Below, one piece after another: positions 1 to 7,950 of a DNA stretch of 64,000 bases. Under the pieces are notes generated by a model. It searched no databases. It had not been told where the DNA came from and worked only from the letters and a program-made list of their open reading frames with translations. This DNA is from an uncultured Spartobacteria bacterium (GTDB lineage Bacteria; Verrucomicrobiota; Verrucomicrobiia; Chthoniobacterales; Chthoniobacteraceae): the NCBI GenBank assembly GCA_903919125.1, contig CAIXGS010000076.1, forward strand, positions 124,001 through 188,000. The letters run 5' to 3'. The position numbers and the translations under genes are program-made. Each line of letters starts with the position of its first letter. Position 1 is the first letter of the stretch.

Positions 1-1
1 C

Positions 2-853
2 GCCGGAGAAGCTCCCGAGTATTTCGACATCCGCCAATGGGAAATTGTGGGAGGCGCGGGCTTCACGGAGCAGGATGTGCGCGCTGCTGCAAAGGTTGCG
101 GTGATCGGCGCCACCGTCGCAAAACAGCTCTTCGGCGAAGAGGAGCCCATTGGCCAGATCATGCGGGTGCGCAACGTTCCGTTCCAAGTGATCGGCGTTT
201 TGAAACCCAAAGGAACCTCCATCATGGGCTCCGACCAGGATGACGTCGTCGTTGTCCCCTACTCGACCGTCATGAAACGCCTTAGCGGCATCACGAATCT
301 ACGCATGATTTCCGTGCAATGCGTCAGTGAGGAGCGAACTCAGGCGGTTGTGAATGGAATCACTGATTTAATGCGCCAACGCCACCGCTTGGGACAGGAC
401 CGCGAGAATGATTTTATGGTGCGCAGTCAACAGGAGATCGCGGAAATGGCGACGGCTACGTCCAAGGTCCTGCGCCTGCTGCTCGGAGCGATCGCAAGCG
501 TATCCCTTGTGGTAGGCGGCATTGGAATCATGAACATTATGCTCGTCAGCGTAACCGAACGCACCCGGGAAATCGGGATCCGCATCGCGCTAGGTGCTCA
601 CGGAGCAGACATTTTAAAGCAATTCCTCATCGAGGCGGTGACGTTAAGTTCGCTGGGTGGATTGATTGGGATTCTGCTGGGACTTGGCACCTCGACACTG
701 CTTTCCCGCTTTGCTGGCTGGCCGACGCTCACTTCAATCAACGCCATCATCATTGCCTTCCTTTTCAGCGCGGCTGTGGGTGTTTTCTTCGGACTCTACC
801 CAGCAAAAAAAGCTGCGGCGCTGGATCCAATCGACGCCTTACGTTACGAATAA
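2..853 (+). CDS. MacB/FtsX-type ABC transporter permease, 3' part
   Basis: This is the C-terminal part of an inner-membrane permease of the MacB family; the 5' end lies outside the window and the frame is open from base 2. The first visible residues belong to the periplasmic MacB core domain (the family pattern [14 protein letters not shown] followed by an acidic segment). After about residue 145 comes the FtsX domain, with three membrane segments and the typical cytoplasmic loop [15 protein letters not shown] near residue 185. It ends with the usual [11 protein letters not shown] tail. Such permeases work with a MacB-like ATPase in macrolide, peptide or lipoprotein export; the partner ATPase and adaptor are presumably upstream. 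The substrate cannot be told. No obvious terminator separates it from cysK. Confidence 0.9.
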   Translation, partial: AGEAPEYFDIRQWEIVGGAGFTEQDVRAAAKVAVIGATVAKQLFGEEEPIGQIMRVRNVPFQVIGVLKPKGTSIMGSDQDDVVVVPYSTVMKRLSGITNLRMISVQCVSEERTQAVVNGITDLMRQRHRLGQDRENDFMVRSQQEIAEMATATSKVLRLLLGAIASVSLVVGGIGIMNIMLVSVTERTREIGIRIALGAHGADILKQFLIEAVTLSSLGGLIGILLGLGTSTLLSRFAGWPTLTSINAIIIAFLFSAAVGVFFGLYPAKKAAALDPIDALRYE

Positions 854-968
854 GGGGACCAAACTGGCTGCCCCTCCGCGCTTGCGGCGGGCGCGCTTAA
901 TGAGTAAATACACCCTTGTACAGACGTTTTTAACACACGGACAATCTCAGTTTCCCCGCATCACTTTT

Positions 969-1934
969 ATGGGCCACATCTATAACAACATCATCGAAAC
1001 CGTTGGCCGCACGCCTTTGGTCAAACTCAACCACGTCACAGCTGGTTTGGAGGCTACAATCGCTTTAAAATGTGAGTTCTTCAACCCGCTAGGTAGCGTG
1101 AAGGATCGCATCGGAGCAGCGATGATCGAGGCCGCCGAGCACGAAGGTAAAATCAACGCCGACACAGTGATCGTGGAACCCACTAGCGGTAACACTGGGA
1201 TCGCTCTCGCCTTTGTTTGCGCAGCAAAGGGTTACAAACTAATCCTCACCATGCCCGAGACAATGTCCCTGGAACGCCGCACTTTGCTGGCGATGCTCGG
1301 CGCCCAACTCGTCCTCACCCCCGGCGCTGAAGGTATGAAAGGCGCCATCTCCCGCGCCGAAGAACTGGTGCGTAGTACCCCAAACGCCTGGATGCCCCAG
1401 CAGTTCAACAATCCGGCAAACCCTGAGATTCACCGCAAAACAACCGCCGAAGAAGTCTGGAGTGACACAGACGGAGCCGTGGACATTTTCATCTCCGCCG
1501 TCGGTACGGGCGGTAGTATCACGGGGTGCGCCGAGGTGCTCAAGGCGCGCAAACCTAGTCTAAAAGCCATTGCAGTGGAACCCGCCGACTCGCCGGTCAT
1601 CACGCAGACGATGCACGGTGAACCTGTCAAACCAGGCCCACACAAAATACAGGGCACAGGCGCCGGCTTCGTCCCCAACAACTTGCACGTGAGTGTGCTG
1701 GATGAAGTGATCACTGTCACCAATGACGAGGCTTTCGCCATGGCCCGTCGCCTTGCCAAAGAAGAAGGAATCCTCGCGGGAATTTCCTCCGGCGCGAACG
1801 TACATGCCGCAATCCAAGTGGCCAAACGTCCCGAAAACAAAGGAAAGCTCATCGTAACGATCGCCTGCTCCACAGGGGAACGCTATCTCTCCACCGCCTT
1901 GGCCGCAGAAGCTCGCGCCGCCGTCGGAGCGTAA
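969..1934 (+). CDS. cysK: Cysteine synthase A (O-acetylserine sulfhydrylase)
   Basis: A 321-residue fold-type II PLP enzyme that makes L-cysteine from O-acetylserine and sulfide in the cytoplasm. The PLP lysine is Lys45 in the motif [11 protein letters not shown], the substrate loop PTSGNTG lies at 71-77, and the phosphate-binding loop GTGGSITG at 179-186. Length matches CysK (310-325). I chose ATG 969 because the family begins just before the [14 protein letters not shown] segment; an in-frame ATG at 900 would add 23 residues with no family support. There is no Shine-Dalgarno sequence before either start. It lies 115 bases after the permease gene and 28 bases before an L,D-transpeptidase gene, so it may share a transcript with the latter. 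Cystathionine beta-synthase is a less likely reading because no CBS domain follows. Confidence 0.95.
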   Translation: MGHIYNNIIETVGRTPLVKLNHVTAGLEATIALKCEFFNPLGSVKDRIGAAMIEAAEHEGKINADTVIVEPTSGNTGIALAFVCAAKGYKLILTMPETMSLERRTLLAMLGAQLVLTPGAEGMKGAISRAEELVRSTPNAWMPQQFNNPANPEIHRKTTAEEVWSDTDGAVDIFISAVGTGGSITGCAEVLKARKPSLKAIAVEPADSPVITQTMHGEPVKPGPHKIQGTGAGFVPNNLHVSVLDEVITVTNDEAFAMARRLAKEEGILAGISSGANVHAAIQVAKRPENKGKLIVTIACSTGERYLSTALAAEARAAVGA

Positions 1935-1962
1935 AGAGTAACCCCGCTAACGCGGTTCCGCC

Positions 1963-2613
1963 ATGAGTCCTTCGCGCCCCACGCCCCAAGCAACCCGTGT
2001 CTGTATCCTCCTGATGCTAACGCTCTGGCTGGGGGCGTGCGCGAAAGAAAAGGACCTCACCCACGTCGTGCGAATCAGTGTTCCTCAGCAACGACTCGCC
2101 GTGTACGACCTCGGCCACGAGGTTGCACGCTACACGATTTCCACCTCAAAATTTGGTGTCGGCGACGTTCCTGGAAGTAACTGTACTCCCTTGGGCGCTT
2201 TAGAAGTGGCCCAGAAAATCGGCACTGGCGCCCCTCTAGGGATGAAGTTCAAAAGCCGCTGCCCCACTGGCGAAATTGTGAAAGTCAACGCGCCGGGCCG
2301 AGATCCCGTCGTGACAAGAATCCTCTGGCTGCGAGGACTCGAACCTAGAAATGCGAATGCCTTTAATCGGATGATTTACATCCATGGCACGCCCGAAGAA
2401 TGCCGATTGGGAACACCTTCAAGTTTTGGCTGCATCCGGATGCGCTCCAAGGATGTGGTGACTCTTTACGACCAATTGGGGAAAGGCGCGCGCGTGGAAA
2501 TTTTGACCACCGCGCTCCCGAAAACTAAACTATTCAAAGCGTTAGAAAACGGCCCCGCGGATGCCGCCAACCTCACCGCCCAGGCTCGCCTAACCACGGA
2601 AAGCCGCAACTAA
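1963..2613 (+). CDS. L,D-transpeptidase (YkuD) lipoprotein
   Basis: A 216-residue exported protein with a YkuD catalytic domain, which forms L,D cross-links in peptidoglycan or attaches proteins to it. The N-terminus has a hydrophobic stretch ending in the lipobox LGAC with Cys26, so it is probably a lipoprotein, consistent with Lol export genes elsewhere in the window. The catalytic signature covers His141 (IHGTPEE) and Cys157 (SSFGCIRM) with the usual spacing. The early region (residues 34-80) has the YkuD strand pattern QQRLAVYDLG. It is small for the class and lacks a recognisable LysM or other wall-binding domain. The specific substrate is not predictable. The neighbouring gene on the other strand is convergent, 24 bases away, with no visible hairpin between them. 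Confidence 0.88.
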   Translation: MSPSRPTPQATRVCILLMLTLWLGACAKEKDLTHVVRISVPQQRLAVYDLGHEVARYTISTSKFGVGDVPGSNCTPLGALEVAQKIGTGAPLGMKFKSRCPTGEIVKVNAPGRDPVVTRILWLRGLEPRNANAFNRMIYIHGTPEECRLGTPSSFGCIRMRSKDVVTLYDQLGKGARVEILTTALPKTKLFKALENGPADAANLTAQARLTTESRN

Positions 2614-2637
2614 CACTGGGTTGCAAGTCGGTGCCGC

Positions 2638-3387
2638 TCAGCGCGTGTACGCGCGCACACGATTGGTCCAACCGGGTAGCCAGCGTTGTTCGCCCCTTTC
2701 TGGTGGCGCGTTTTGAACTCGGCGAGTGAGCACGACCACAGCCGATTGCGCGAAAGCCGAAACATCTCCTTCGCCAGACATCTCTTCCAATACTTGCAGC
2801 AATCCCCAACCCCGGCCCTGATACCGCTCGGTCAGCTTAGTCCCCTCTCCTTTGAAGTTGACGTAGTCAATCAGAGCAAAACGCCCAGCTTGACTCGCCA
2901 CAAGCCTATCAAAACGCGCACGCACCATGGCTCGTCGCTCTCGAGGCAAGCCATCCAGCATTCCTGGTAATGCTCGCTCCAAACGTTGAGCGAGAAACAG
3001 ACTTTGCTGGGGAATCGTTGCCGCCAACAAGCCGCGTAATTCCCGCATTTTTGGCGATGCCGAATCCGCCTCAAAAGCAGCACGAGTCGGCCATGGACAC
3101 GGCATTCCCAGCACCACCCAAGACGGTAAACGCACTCCGCTCTCTTTCAAAAACTGGAGCAACGCAGGAAAGCTCTCCTCAAAGGGCCCCTTCGCGCCTG
3201 CCGGATACCAAATAAAGTGACCAATTCCAAGCGAGGCAAAGGCCTCTCCCGCGTTCCAAGCCGTCAGACCCTCAACTTTACCATCCGCTTCATTTTGCCA
3301 GACCCGTTTACCGACAGTCTCCAAGTCGGCTGGGGAAAGTGGCGGTAAAGCGAGCAATCCAACGGCGTAAACAAGCGGGGCGATCAT
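2638..3387 (-). CDS. Conserved hypothetical protein, probably exported
   Basis: A 249-residue protein of a conserved but unassigned family that I recall from many Gram-negative genomes. Its strongest blocks are GIGHFIWYPAG (about residue 54), a CPWPTR block (about 97), ALIDYVNFKGEG (about 172) and the C-terminal block NAPPERGEQRWLPGW. The aromatic and glycine-rich pattern around GIGHF and the GWGLLQVLEEM segment resemble lysozyme-like folds, but this is only an impression. The first 18 residues are hydrophobic, which suggests a signal peptide without a charged start. It lies 197 bases downstream of ftsH on the same strand and may be read from the same promoter. No function is claimed. Confidence 0.75.
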   Translation of the reverse strand: MIAPLVYAVGLLALPPLSPADLETVGKRVWQNEADGKVEGLTAWNAGEAFASLGIGHFIWYPAGAKGPFEESFPALLQFLKESGVRLPSWVVLGMPCPWPTRAAFEADSASPKMRELRGLLAATIPQQSLFLAQRLERALPGMLDGLPRERRAMVRARFDRLVASQAGRFALIDYVNFKGEGTKLTERYQGRGWGLLQVLEEMSGEGDVSAFAQSAVVVLTRRVQNAPPERGEQRWLPGWTNRVRAYTR

Positions 3388-3584
3388 GTTTCAGTTCAAA
3401 TGGTAGGTACCAAGCCGACAACCCTCGGTTGAGTCTCAAAAGCGCTCGAAAACATAAGAAACTTCAGCAAGCAGCGCCCTGTTTCAAGCATGCCCATCAG
3501 CAACATCGAATGATTAACACATTCAACGCCACGGATATGCCGAACACGATCGACTATGTGGTTACTAGATCAAGCACCACACGC

Positions 3585-5609
3585 TTAGGCCGGAGCGCCT
3601 GTGAGGCCGGGCGGCAAGTCCGTCACTCCAGGCGTGTTCTCAGTGCGCGCCGTACGAAGAGGCGGCGGCTGACTCGGCGGGCGTGGCGGCGGCGTAGGCG
3701 GGTTCTGTACACTGCCCGTGTCCATAATTTCACGAATGTGGGAGCCATCCAACGTCTCGTATTCTAGCAACGCCCGAGCGATCGCCTCCAGCGTCTCACG
3801 ACGCGCCGTGAGCATTTCCTTGGCCTGCTGATACGCGTGATCGCACAAACCGTGCACCTCGTGGTCAATTTGTTGCGCAGTAGCTTCCGAGTAGTTGCGA
3901 CTGCGAGAGATGTCGCGACCGAGGAACACATGCTCCTGATGTTCACCGTATTCGACCATGCCCATCTTGTCGCTCATCCCCCATTCGCACACCATACGGC
4001 GAGCAATGTCCGTGGCCTGATTAATGTCACCTCGAGCGCCGTTAGTGACATCGCCGAACACGATTTCCTCCGCAACTCGGCCGCCCATGATCATGACGAG
4101 GCGATCCAGCAATTCATTTTTACGCTGGGTGTATTTGTCCTCCAAGGGGAGGTACATCGTCGAACCCAGCGAAGGCCCGCGCGGAATAATGGTCACCTTG
4201 TGCAGTGGGTCGGTGTGCTTGAGCAGCAAGCCCAAGAGAGCGTGTCCGGCTTCATGATAAGCCGTGTTTTCCTTCTCCTTGTCGCTCATCGCTAGCGAAC
4301 GACGCTCCTTGCCCCAGCGCACCTTGTCGCGAGCCTCTTCGAGCTCCTGCTTCGTGATCCCCTTCAATCCGCGACGCGCCGCCAACAAAGCGGCCTCGTT
4401 GATCACGTTGGCAAGCTCCGCGCCCGAATAACCCGGGGTGCCGCGTGCAATCACCGCCAAATCGACATCTTCCGCCAACTTCACCTTCTTGGAATGCACC
4501 CGCAAAATTTCCTCGCGCCCCTTTACATCCGGCAAAGAAACCGTCACCTGCCGGTCAAAACGGCCCGGGCGCAACAGCGCAGGATCCAGCACATCGGGCC
4601 GATTGGTCGCCGCGATGATGATCACCCCCTCTTGAGTGTCAAATCCGTCCATTTCCACGAGAAGCGCATTCAGCGTCTGCTCACGCTCATCATGCCCGCC
4701 TCCCAGCCCATGACCACGATGCCGGCCTACCGCGTCAATTTCATCGATAAAAATCAAACAAGGCGCGTTCTTTTTGCCCTGCTCAAACATATCCCTGACC
4801 CGACTGGCCCCAACGCCCACAAACATTTCCACAAAATCCGAGCCTGAGATCGAGAAAAACGGCACATCTGCCTCTCCTGCGATCGCCCTAGCCAGCAGCG
4901 TTTTTCCCGTTCCAGGGGAACCCACCATGAGCACGCCCTTTGGAATATGGCCGCCGAGTTTTTGAAAACGCTTCGGGTCACGAAGAAATTCGACGATTTC
5001 CTGCAACTCATCCTTGGCTTCCTCCACGCCAGCGACGTCCTTGAAAGTCACCTTGTTCTTATCCCGACTCATCACACGCGCCTTGGACTTCCCGAAGCTC
5101 AATGCGCCCCGCCCCGCGCTGCGAATTTGTTGCCGAAACAAGAAATACAACACTAACAAAAACATCGCCACCGGCAGGAAACCCAGGACCGTGGACGCCA
5201 TCACATTGGTGTCAGAACGGGGATTTGCCTCGAGCTGGTGTTCCTGAAGAAAGTCCCGAAGGTTTGTATTATACTGTAAGTTGACCTGCGTACGGAAATG
5301 TTCGCTAGGGGCGGTTTCTTCAAATTTAGCCCATCCCTGAATGTGTTCATTTATAGCTCCCGCCTCGCTGACTAATTCCAAAGGCTTGGTACGATCCACC
5401 CAATTGTTTTCCACTGCCTTGTGAAACTTTGAATAAGGAACTTCCAAGGTGGTTCCACCCGGCGAGCGATACATGAAAGCCCCGCCAATGAGTGCAGCAG
5501 CCGTGGCCAAAAGCAGCAGGGCGCGCCAGTTAAACTGAGGGTCGCCTCCGTTGCCTTGGTTGCCAGAGCGGGGACGCTCTGGAGTGTTGCGGGGTTCTAA
5601 ATCTGACAT
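3585..5609 (-). CDS. ftsH: ATP-dependent zinc metalloprotease FtsH
   Basis: A 674-residue membrane-anchored AAA+ protease that degrades misfolded membrane proteins and short-lived regulators. Two membrane segments (about 29-46 and 138-158) flank a periplasmic domain of about 90 residues. The AAA module has Walker A GSPGTGKT at 230-237, Walker B LIFIDEID at 285-292 and the second region of homology with [16 protein letters not shown]. The zinc site is HEAGH at 452-456, with a later Asp in [14 protein letters not shown]. Walker A has Ser where almost all FtsH proteins have Pro (GPPGTGKT). The last 45 residues are proline-rich ([12 protein letters not shown]), an unstructured tail. A strong promoter lies 45-80 bases upstream. 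The gene stands alone or is followed by the hypothetical gene at 2638-3387. Confidence 0.98.
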   Translation of the reverse strand: MSDLEPRNTPERPRSGNQGNGGDPQFNWRALLLLATAAALIGGAFMYRSPGGTTLEVPYSKFHKAVENNWVDRTKPLELVSEAGAINEHIQGWAKFEETAPSEHFRTQVNLQYNTNLRDFLQEHQLEANPRSDTNVMASTVLGFLPVAMFLLVLYFLFRQQIRSAGRGALSFGKSKARVMSRDKNKVTFKDVAGVEEAKDELQEIVEFLRDPKRFQKLGGHIPKGVLMVGSPGTGKTLLARAIAGEADVPFFSISGSDFVEMFVGVGASRVRDMFEQGKKNAPCLIFIDEIDAVGRHRGHGLGGGHDEREQTLNALLVEMDGFDTQEGVIIIAATNRPDVLDPALLRPGRFDRQVTVSLPDVKGREEILRVHSKKVKLAEDVDLAVIARGTPGYSGAELANVINEAALLAARRGLKGITKQELEEARDKVRWGKERRSLAMSDKEKENTAYHEAGHALLGLLLKHTDPLHKVTIIPRGPSLGSTMYLPLEDKYTQRKNELLDRLVMIMGGRVAEEIVFGDVTNGARGDINQATDIARRMVCEWGMSDKMGMVEYGEHQEHVFLGRDISRSRNYSEATAQQIDHEVHGLCDHAYQQAKEMLTARRETLEAIARALLEYETLDGSHIREIMDTGSVQNPPTPPPRPPSQPPPLRTARTENTPGVTDLPPGLTGAPA

Positions 5610-5660
5610 AAATTTATTTTCCTGAAATTAACCGACGGGCAGCGAATGAGCCGTTTCGAT

Positions 5661-5689
5661 ATTATAGCACTTCGTCACACAATCGGCAA
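5661..5689 (-). promoter_or_regulatory. Sigma-70 type promoter of ftsH
   Basis: On the minus strand TTGCCG (5689-5684) and a perfect TATAAT (5666-5661) are separated by exactly 17 bases. Transcription would start near 5654, giving a leader of about 45 bases before the ftsH ATG at 5609. Seen directly; that it is used is inference. Confidence 0.7.
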
Positions 5690-5745
5690 CTAAACCGACA
5701 AACTCTTCAACTCCACGCCCCAGCGTCTCGCTTGCTGATTGGCCG

Positions 5746-5790
5746 CCTCATAGCCGCTTGATAGCCGCTTGATAGCCGCTTGAAATGAGG
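5746..5790. repeat. Three 11-base tandem repeats inside an inverted repeat
   Basis: The unit ATAGCCGCTTG occurs three times without change at 5750-5760, 5761-5771 and 5772-5782. The block is framed by CCTCAT (5746-5751) and ATGAGG (5785-5790), which are perfect reverse complements. It sits about 60 bases upstream of the ftsH -35 element. Function unknown; it may be a slippage product or a regulatory site. Confidence 0.85.
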
Positions 5791-5938
5791 TTGAGAAGTA
5801 TCTTGAGACCCGCGCGGAAGCATGAATGGGCAACAAACAGCCTTCTCTTCTTTTGCTCCTACCGCCCAGCAATGCTGTAGAATCGCGTCGTAGAATTCAC
5901 TCCACAACGACCAAGTAACTTCCAAGTCCAACCTTCCT

Positions 5939-6106
5939 TTAAAACTTCAGGCGGCTCCGCCAACGCGCCACGAAGACAACCGTCTTAAAAAAATAGGCCA
6001 ACAGCAGCGGCGCTATGATCAGTAACCAGAAGCTGAATTCCCAAGCGCCCCCCAAGTACCCTCCCAACAACCACGAGCATTCCGAACAATTCCTTCCGCA
6101 AACCAA
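5939..6106 (-). CDS. Candidate 55-residue membrane peptide behind ribE
   Basis: On the minus strand, 13 bases after the ribE stop codon, an open frame from TTG 6106 encodes 55 residues. It has a cysteine-rich start (Cys3, Cys7, Cys10), a glycine-rich linker with two Trp, one long hydrophobic segment (about residues 24-47, with WLLIIAPLLLAYFF) and a strongly basic tail ending ARWRSRLKF. This is the layout of a single-pass inner-membrane peptide with its C-terminus inside. A stop codon precedes the TTG in frame, so no longer start exists. AAAGGAG precedes the TTG, but only one base separates them, closer than usual. I do not recognise the family. The peptide is supported by composition and position only; chance is possible. 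Confidence 0.42.
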   Translation of the reverse strand: MVCGRNCSECSWLLGGYLGGAWEFSFWLLIIAPLLLAYFFKTVVFVARWRSRLKF

Positions 6107-6119
6107 ACTCCTTTAAGAC

Positions 6120-6719
6120 CTACGACGCCGCACGCCCCAACTGACGTTCCACGTACTTCGCCAGCAAATCGTACTCCAAGTTAACCCGATCTCCCGCCTT
6201 TCGCTCACCCAAGTTGGTCATCAAAAGCGTATGCGGAATAATCCAAAGCACAAAGCGGTCCGCGTGCAACTCGGCGACTGTCAGGCTAATACCGTCCACC
6301 GCTATGGAACCCTTGGCCACCAAATAAGGAACACCCTCGGGTGGCAGCGCAATCTCCAAACGCACGTCAGCGCCCCTAGGTTCGATACAAAGAATCTCCG
6401 CAGTGCCATCCACGTGTCCCTGAACAAAATGCCCCCCAAGCCGCGCCCCCACGGCCAGAGCCCGCTCCAAATTAACCCGACGCCCCTCCACTGCGCCGCC
6501 TAAACTGGTGCGGGCAAGCGTCTCCTGCAGCAGGTCAAAGCATAAAACCTCCCCCTGTTTAGCCGCCACCGTCAGGCAACAACCATTAACCGCCACGCTT
6601 TCACCAAGCTGGGCTTCCGGTGCGATTCGGTTGGCGCGCAACGATAAACGGACCCCGCCGTTAGTGTGCGCACTCAGCGCGAGCACCTCACCAGTTTCCT
6701 CGATTAATCCCGTGAACAT
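6120..6719 (-). CDS. ribE: Riboflavin synthase, alpha chain
   Basis: A 199-residue cytoplasmic enzyme that dismutates two molecules of 6,7-dimethyl-8-ribityllumazine to riboflavin. It has the two tandem lumazine-binding barrels of the family: the first starts MFTGLIEETGEV and contains VNGCCLTV (about residue 45), and the second contains the equivalent GHFVQGHVDG (about 95) and SIAVDGISLTV (about 138). Length is typical (about 200). The start has no Shine-Dalgarno sequence and no FMN riboswitch motif was seen in the 250 bases upstream. Other riboflavin genes are not in the window, so the pathway is scattered. Some genomes call this gene ribC. Confidence 0.96.
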   Translation of the reverse strand: MFTGLIEETGEVLALSAHTNGGVRLSLRANRIAPEAQLGESVAVNGCCLTVAAKQGEVLCFDLLQETLARTSLGGAVEGRRVNLERALAVGARLGGHFVQGHVDGTAEILCIEPRGADVRLEIALPPEGVPYLVAKGSIAVDGISLTVAELHADRFVLWIIPHTLLMTNLGERKAGDRVNLEYDLLAKYVERQLGRAAS

Positions 6720-6992
6720 GCCGCGAATATGGCTGATACGAGAGGCTTGGGTCTAGCACGATGCACGGAAAATTTGTTTTCGGTGATGTAATGGAACGGT
6801 GCTTGGCTCCGAGGTAGACCAAAAACGGGCAAAAAGCGGTGAGTTTCGAGCAAATCGGAGGAGGTACGGGGGCTGCGTGCAAAACAAAATAAAACGTGCA
6901 TGTGCTTCTGCGCGGGGGATCCAAAGGTTTGCGGCGCACGATTGTGAAATTTTCCTTAGAGAAATTACGCGTACGTGCTACAGTTAAAACCT

Positions 6993-7313
6993 ATGGCGAT
7001 GCAGAAAAGGACAGCGTTTTCCCGTCGATTGCCGGACCTCGTCACCGAGGAACTGGCTACGGTTCTCTCTTCACGAAGCAGCTTCGAATTCAAGGACCTT
7101 TTTGATAAGGTCTACGAACGTCTCAAAGCCCGAAACGCCGCTAGCGGTGGGGAAGAGATGCTCCGTCTGCGAGCTTACGAGAAGCTCCAGAACTTGGTGT
7201 CTCGTGGCATGGTGAAGAAGGATCTCAAAAAGTATAAAGGGATTCCAAAGCAACTTGCGACGCTGCAAACCACTCCTCCTCCGTTGCCCTTGCCGGTTCC
7301 GGTAGAAGCCTAA
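6993..7313 (+). CDS. Small basic hypothetical protein, possibly winged-helix
   Basis: A 106-residue protein starting MAMQKRTAFSRRLPDL. The middle (about 20-85) alternates helices rich in Leu, Lys and Arg and contains the pair RLRAYEKLQNLVSRGMVKKDLKKYKGI, here quoted only as RAYEKLQNLVSRG and KKDLKKYKGI; this resembles the recognition helix and wing of a winged-helix domain. The C-terminus is a proline-rich tail. It is divergent from ribE. An in-frame ATG at 6975 is possible, but the start at 6993 lies 9 bases after a -10-like TACAGT (6979-6984), which would make the message nearly leaderless. I do not recognise the family and infer nucleic-acid binding only from composition. Confidence 0.65.
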   Translation: MAMQKRTAFSRRLPDLVTEELATVLSSRSSFEFKDLFDKVYERLKARNAASGGEEMLRLRAYEKLQNLVSRGMVKKDLKKYKGIPKQLATLQTTPPPLPLPVPVEA

Positions 7314-7441
7314 ACAGCGAAGGCCTCCCGCCAAAGTGGAGCTGAAATGACTTTTCGAGTAATTAATTTTGCTCTGCAAGGTTCTTCCCACTCAGCGACG
7401 CGTCCTTAGGCGGAATTCGTTACCGCTATCTCATTCTCAAA

Positions 7442-7816
7442 ATGAAATCCGATTACCTTCCCATCCTGCTTCAGGTCATTATAGCCATCGGCTTCGCTTG
7501 CGGAGCATTGGGGGTTAGTTTGCTCTTAGGCAGGGTTGGTCGTCGTAACAAAACCAAAGACACCGCCTACGAGTGCGGAATGATCGCAGAAGTCGGGACA
7601 CAACCCCGCTTCAGCGTGAAGTTCTACCTAGTGGCGATGCTTTTCATTCTGTTCGATCTGGAAATCGTGTTCATGTATCCTTGGGCTGTGATCTACAAGG
7701 ACGCTATCGTTCAGTATGGAGCCTCGATTTTCTGGACCATGTTCAGCTTCGTTGGAATCCTGACGTTAGGTTACGTTTATGCCGTCAAAAAGGGGGCACT
7801 CGATTGGAAATCTTAG
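7442..7816 (+). CDS. nuoA: NADH-quinone oxidoreductase subunit A
   Basis: A 124-residue membrane subunit of respiratory complex I, in the proton-pumping arm near the quinone site. Three membrane segments are visible (about 7-30, 60-82 and 90-113). The family loop TAYECGMIAEVGTQPRFSVKFY sits between the first two, with the conserved Cys and Glu, and FDLEIVFMYPWA follows. Length matches NuoA (about 120-140). The gene is alone: a hairpin terminator follows it and the next gene is rnr, so nuoB and the rest of the complex must be elsewhere. Confidence 0.96.
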   Translation: MKSDYLPILLQVIIAIGFACGALGVSLLLGRVGRRNKTKDTAYECGMIAEVGTQPRFSVKFYLVAMLFILFDLEIVFMYPWAVIYKDAIVQYGASIFWTMFSFVGILTLGYVYAVKKGALDWKS

Positions 7817-7861
7817 CCTCCAACAAATCACTCCAAACCGAACCAATTTAACCTTCTGTGT

Positions 7862-7888
7862 AAGACCCGCCTCTACGGCGGGTTTTAC
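7862..7888 (+). terminator. Rho-independent terminator after nuoA
   Basis: ACCCGCC (7865-7871), loop TCTAC, and GGCGGGT (7877-7883) form a perfect 7-base-pair stem running into TTTT. It lies 45 bases after the nuoA stop and ends a one-gene transcript. Confidence 0.8.
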
Positions 7889-7950
7889 TGTTTGTAGGCG
7901 AAACTCGCCCAAACTCTCGCCCCTCCTTCGCACAAAACCACGCAGCTCTT

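Larger units (their letters stand above)
5610..5938. other. Gene-free stretch upstream of ftsH
   Basis: About 330 bases without a convincing gene. It holds the ftsH promoter (5661-5689), and an 11-base tandem repeat framed by an inverted repeat (5746-5790). Two overlapping minus-strand open frames of 60-74 codons exist between 5690 and 5931, but their residue composition is odd and neither has a family signature, so I do not call them genes. Confidence 0.5.

Noticed and set aside
666-968. Longer cysK start overlapping the permease gene
   Set aside because: The first 100 codons are the permease read in another frame; the enzyme begins at 969.
3339-3767. 142-codon plus-strand frame over the ftsH end
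   Set aside because: Arg-rich shadow of the proline-rich end of ftsH on the other strand.
5690-5931. Two overlapping minus-strand frames of 60 and 74 codons
   Set aside because: Composition is unlike a protein, they overlap each other and cover the tandem repeat.
5996-6080. Alternative ATG frame of 31 codons behind ribE
   Set aside because: It covers the same bases as the 55-residue candidate but lacks its membrane-peptide layout.
6720-6992. FMN riboswitch upstream of ribE
   Set aside because: None of the conserved FMN-element blocks could be found on the minus strand in this gap.
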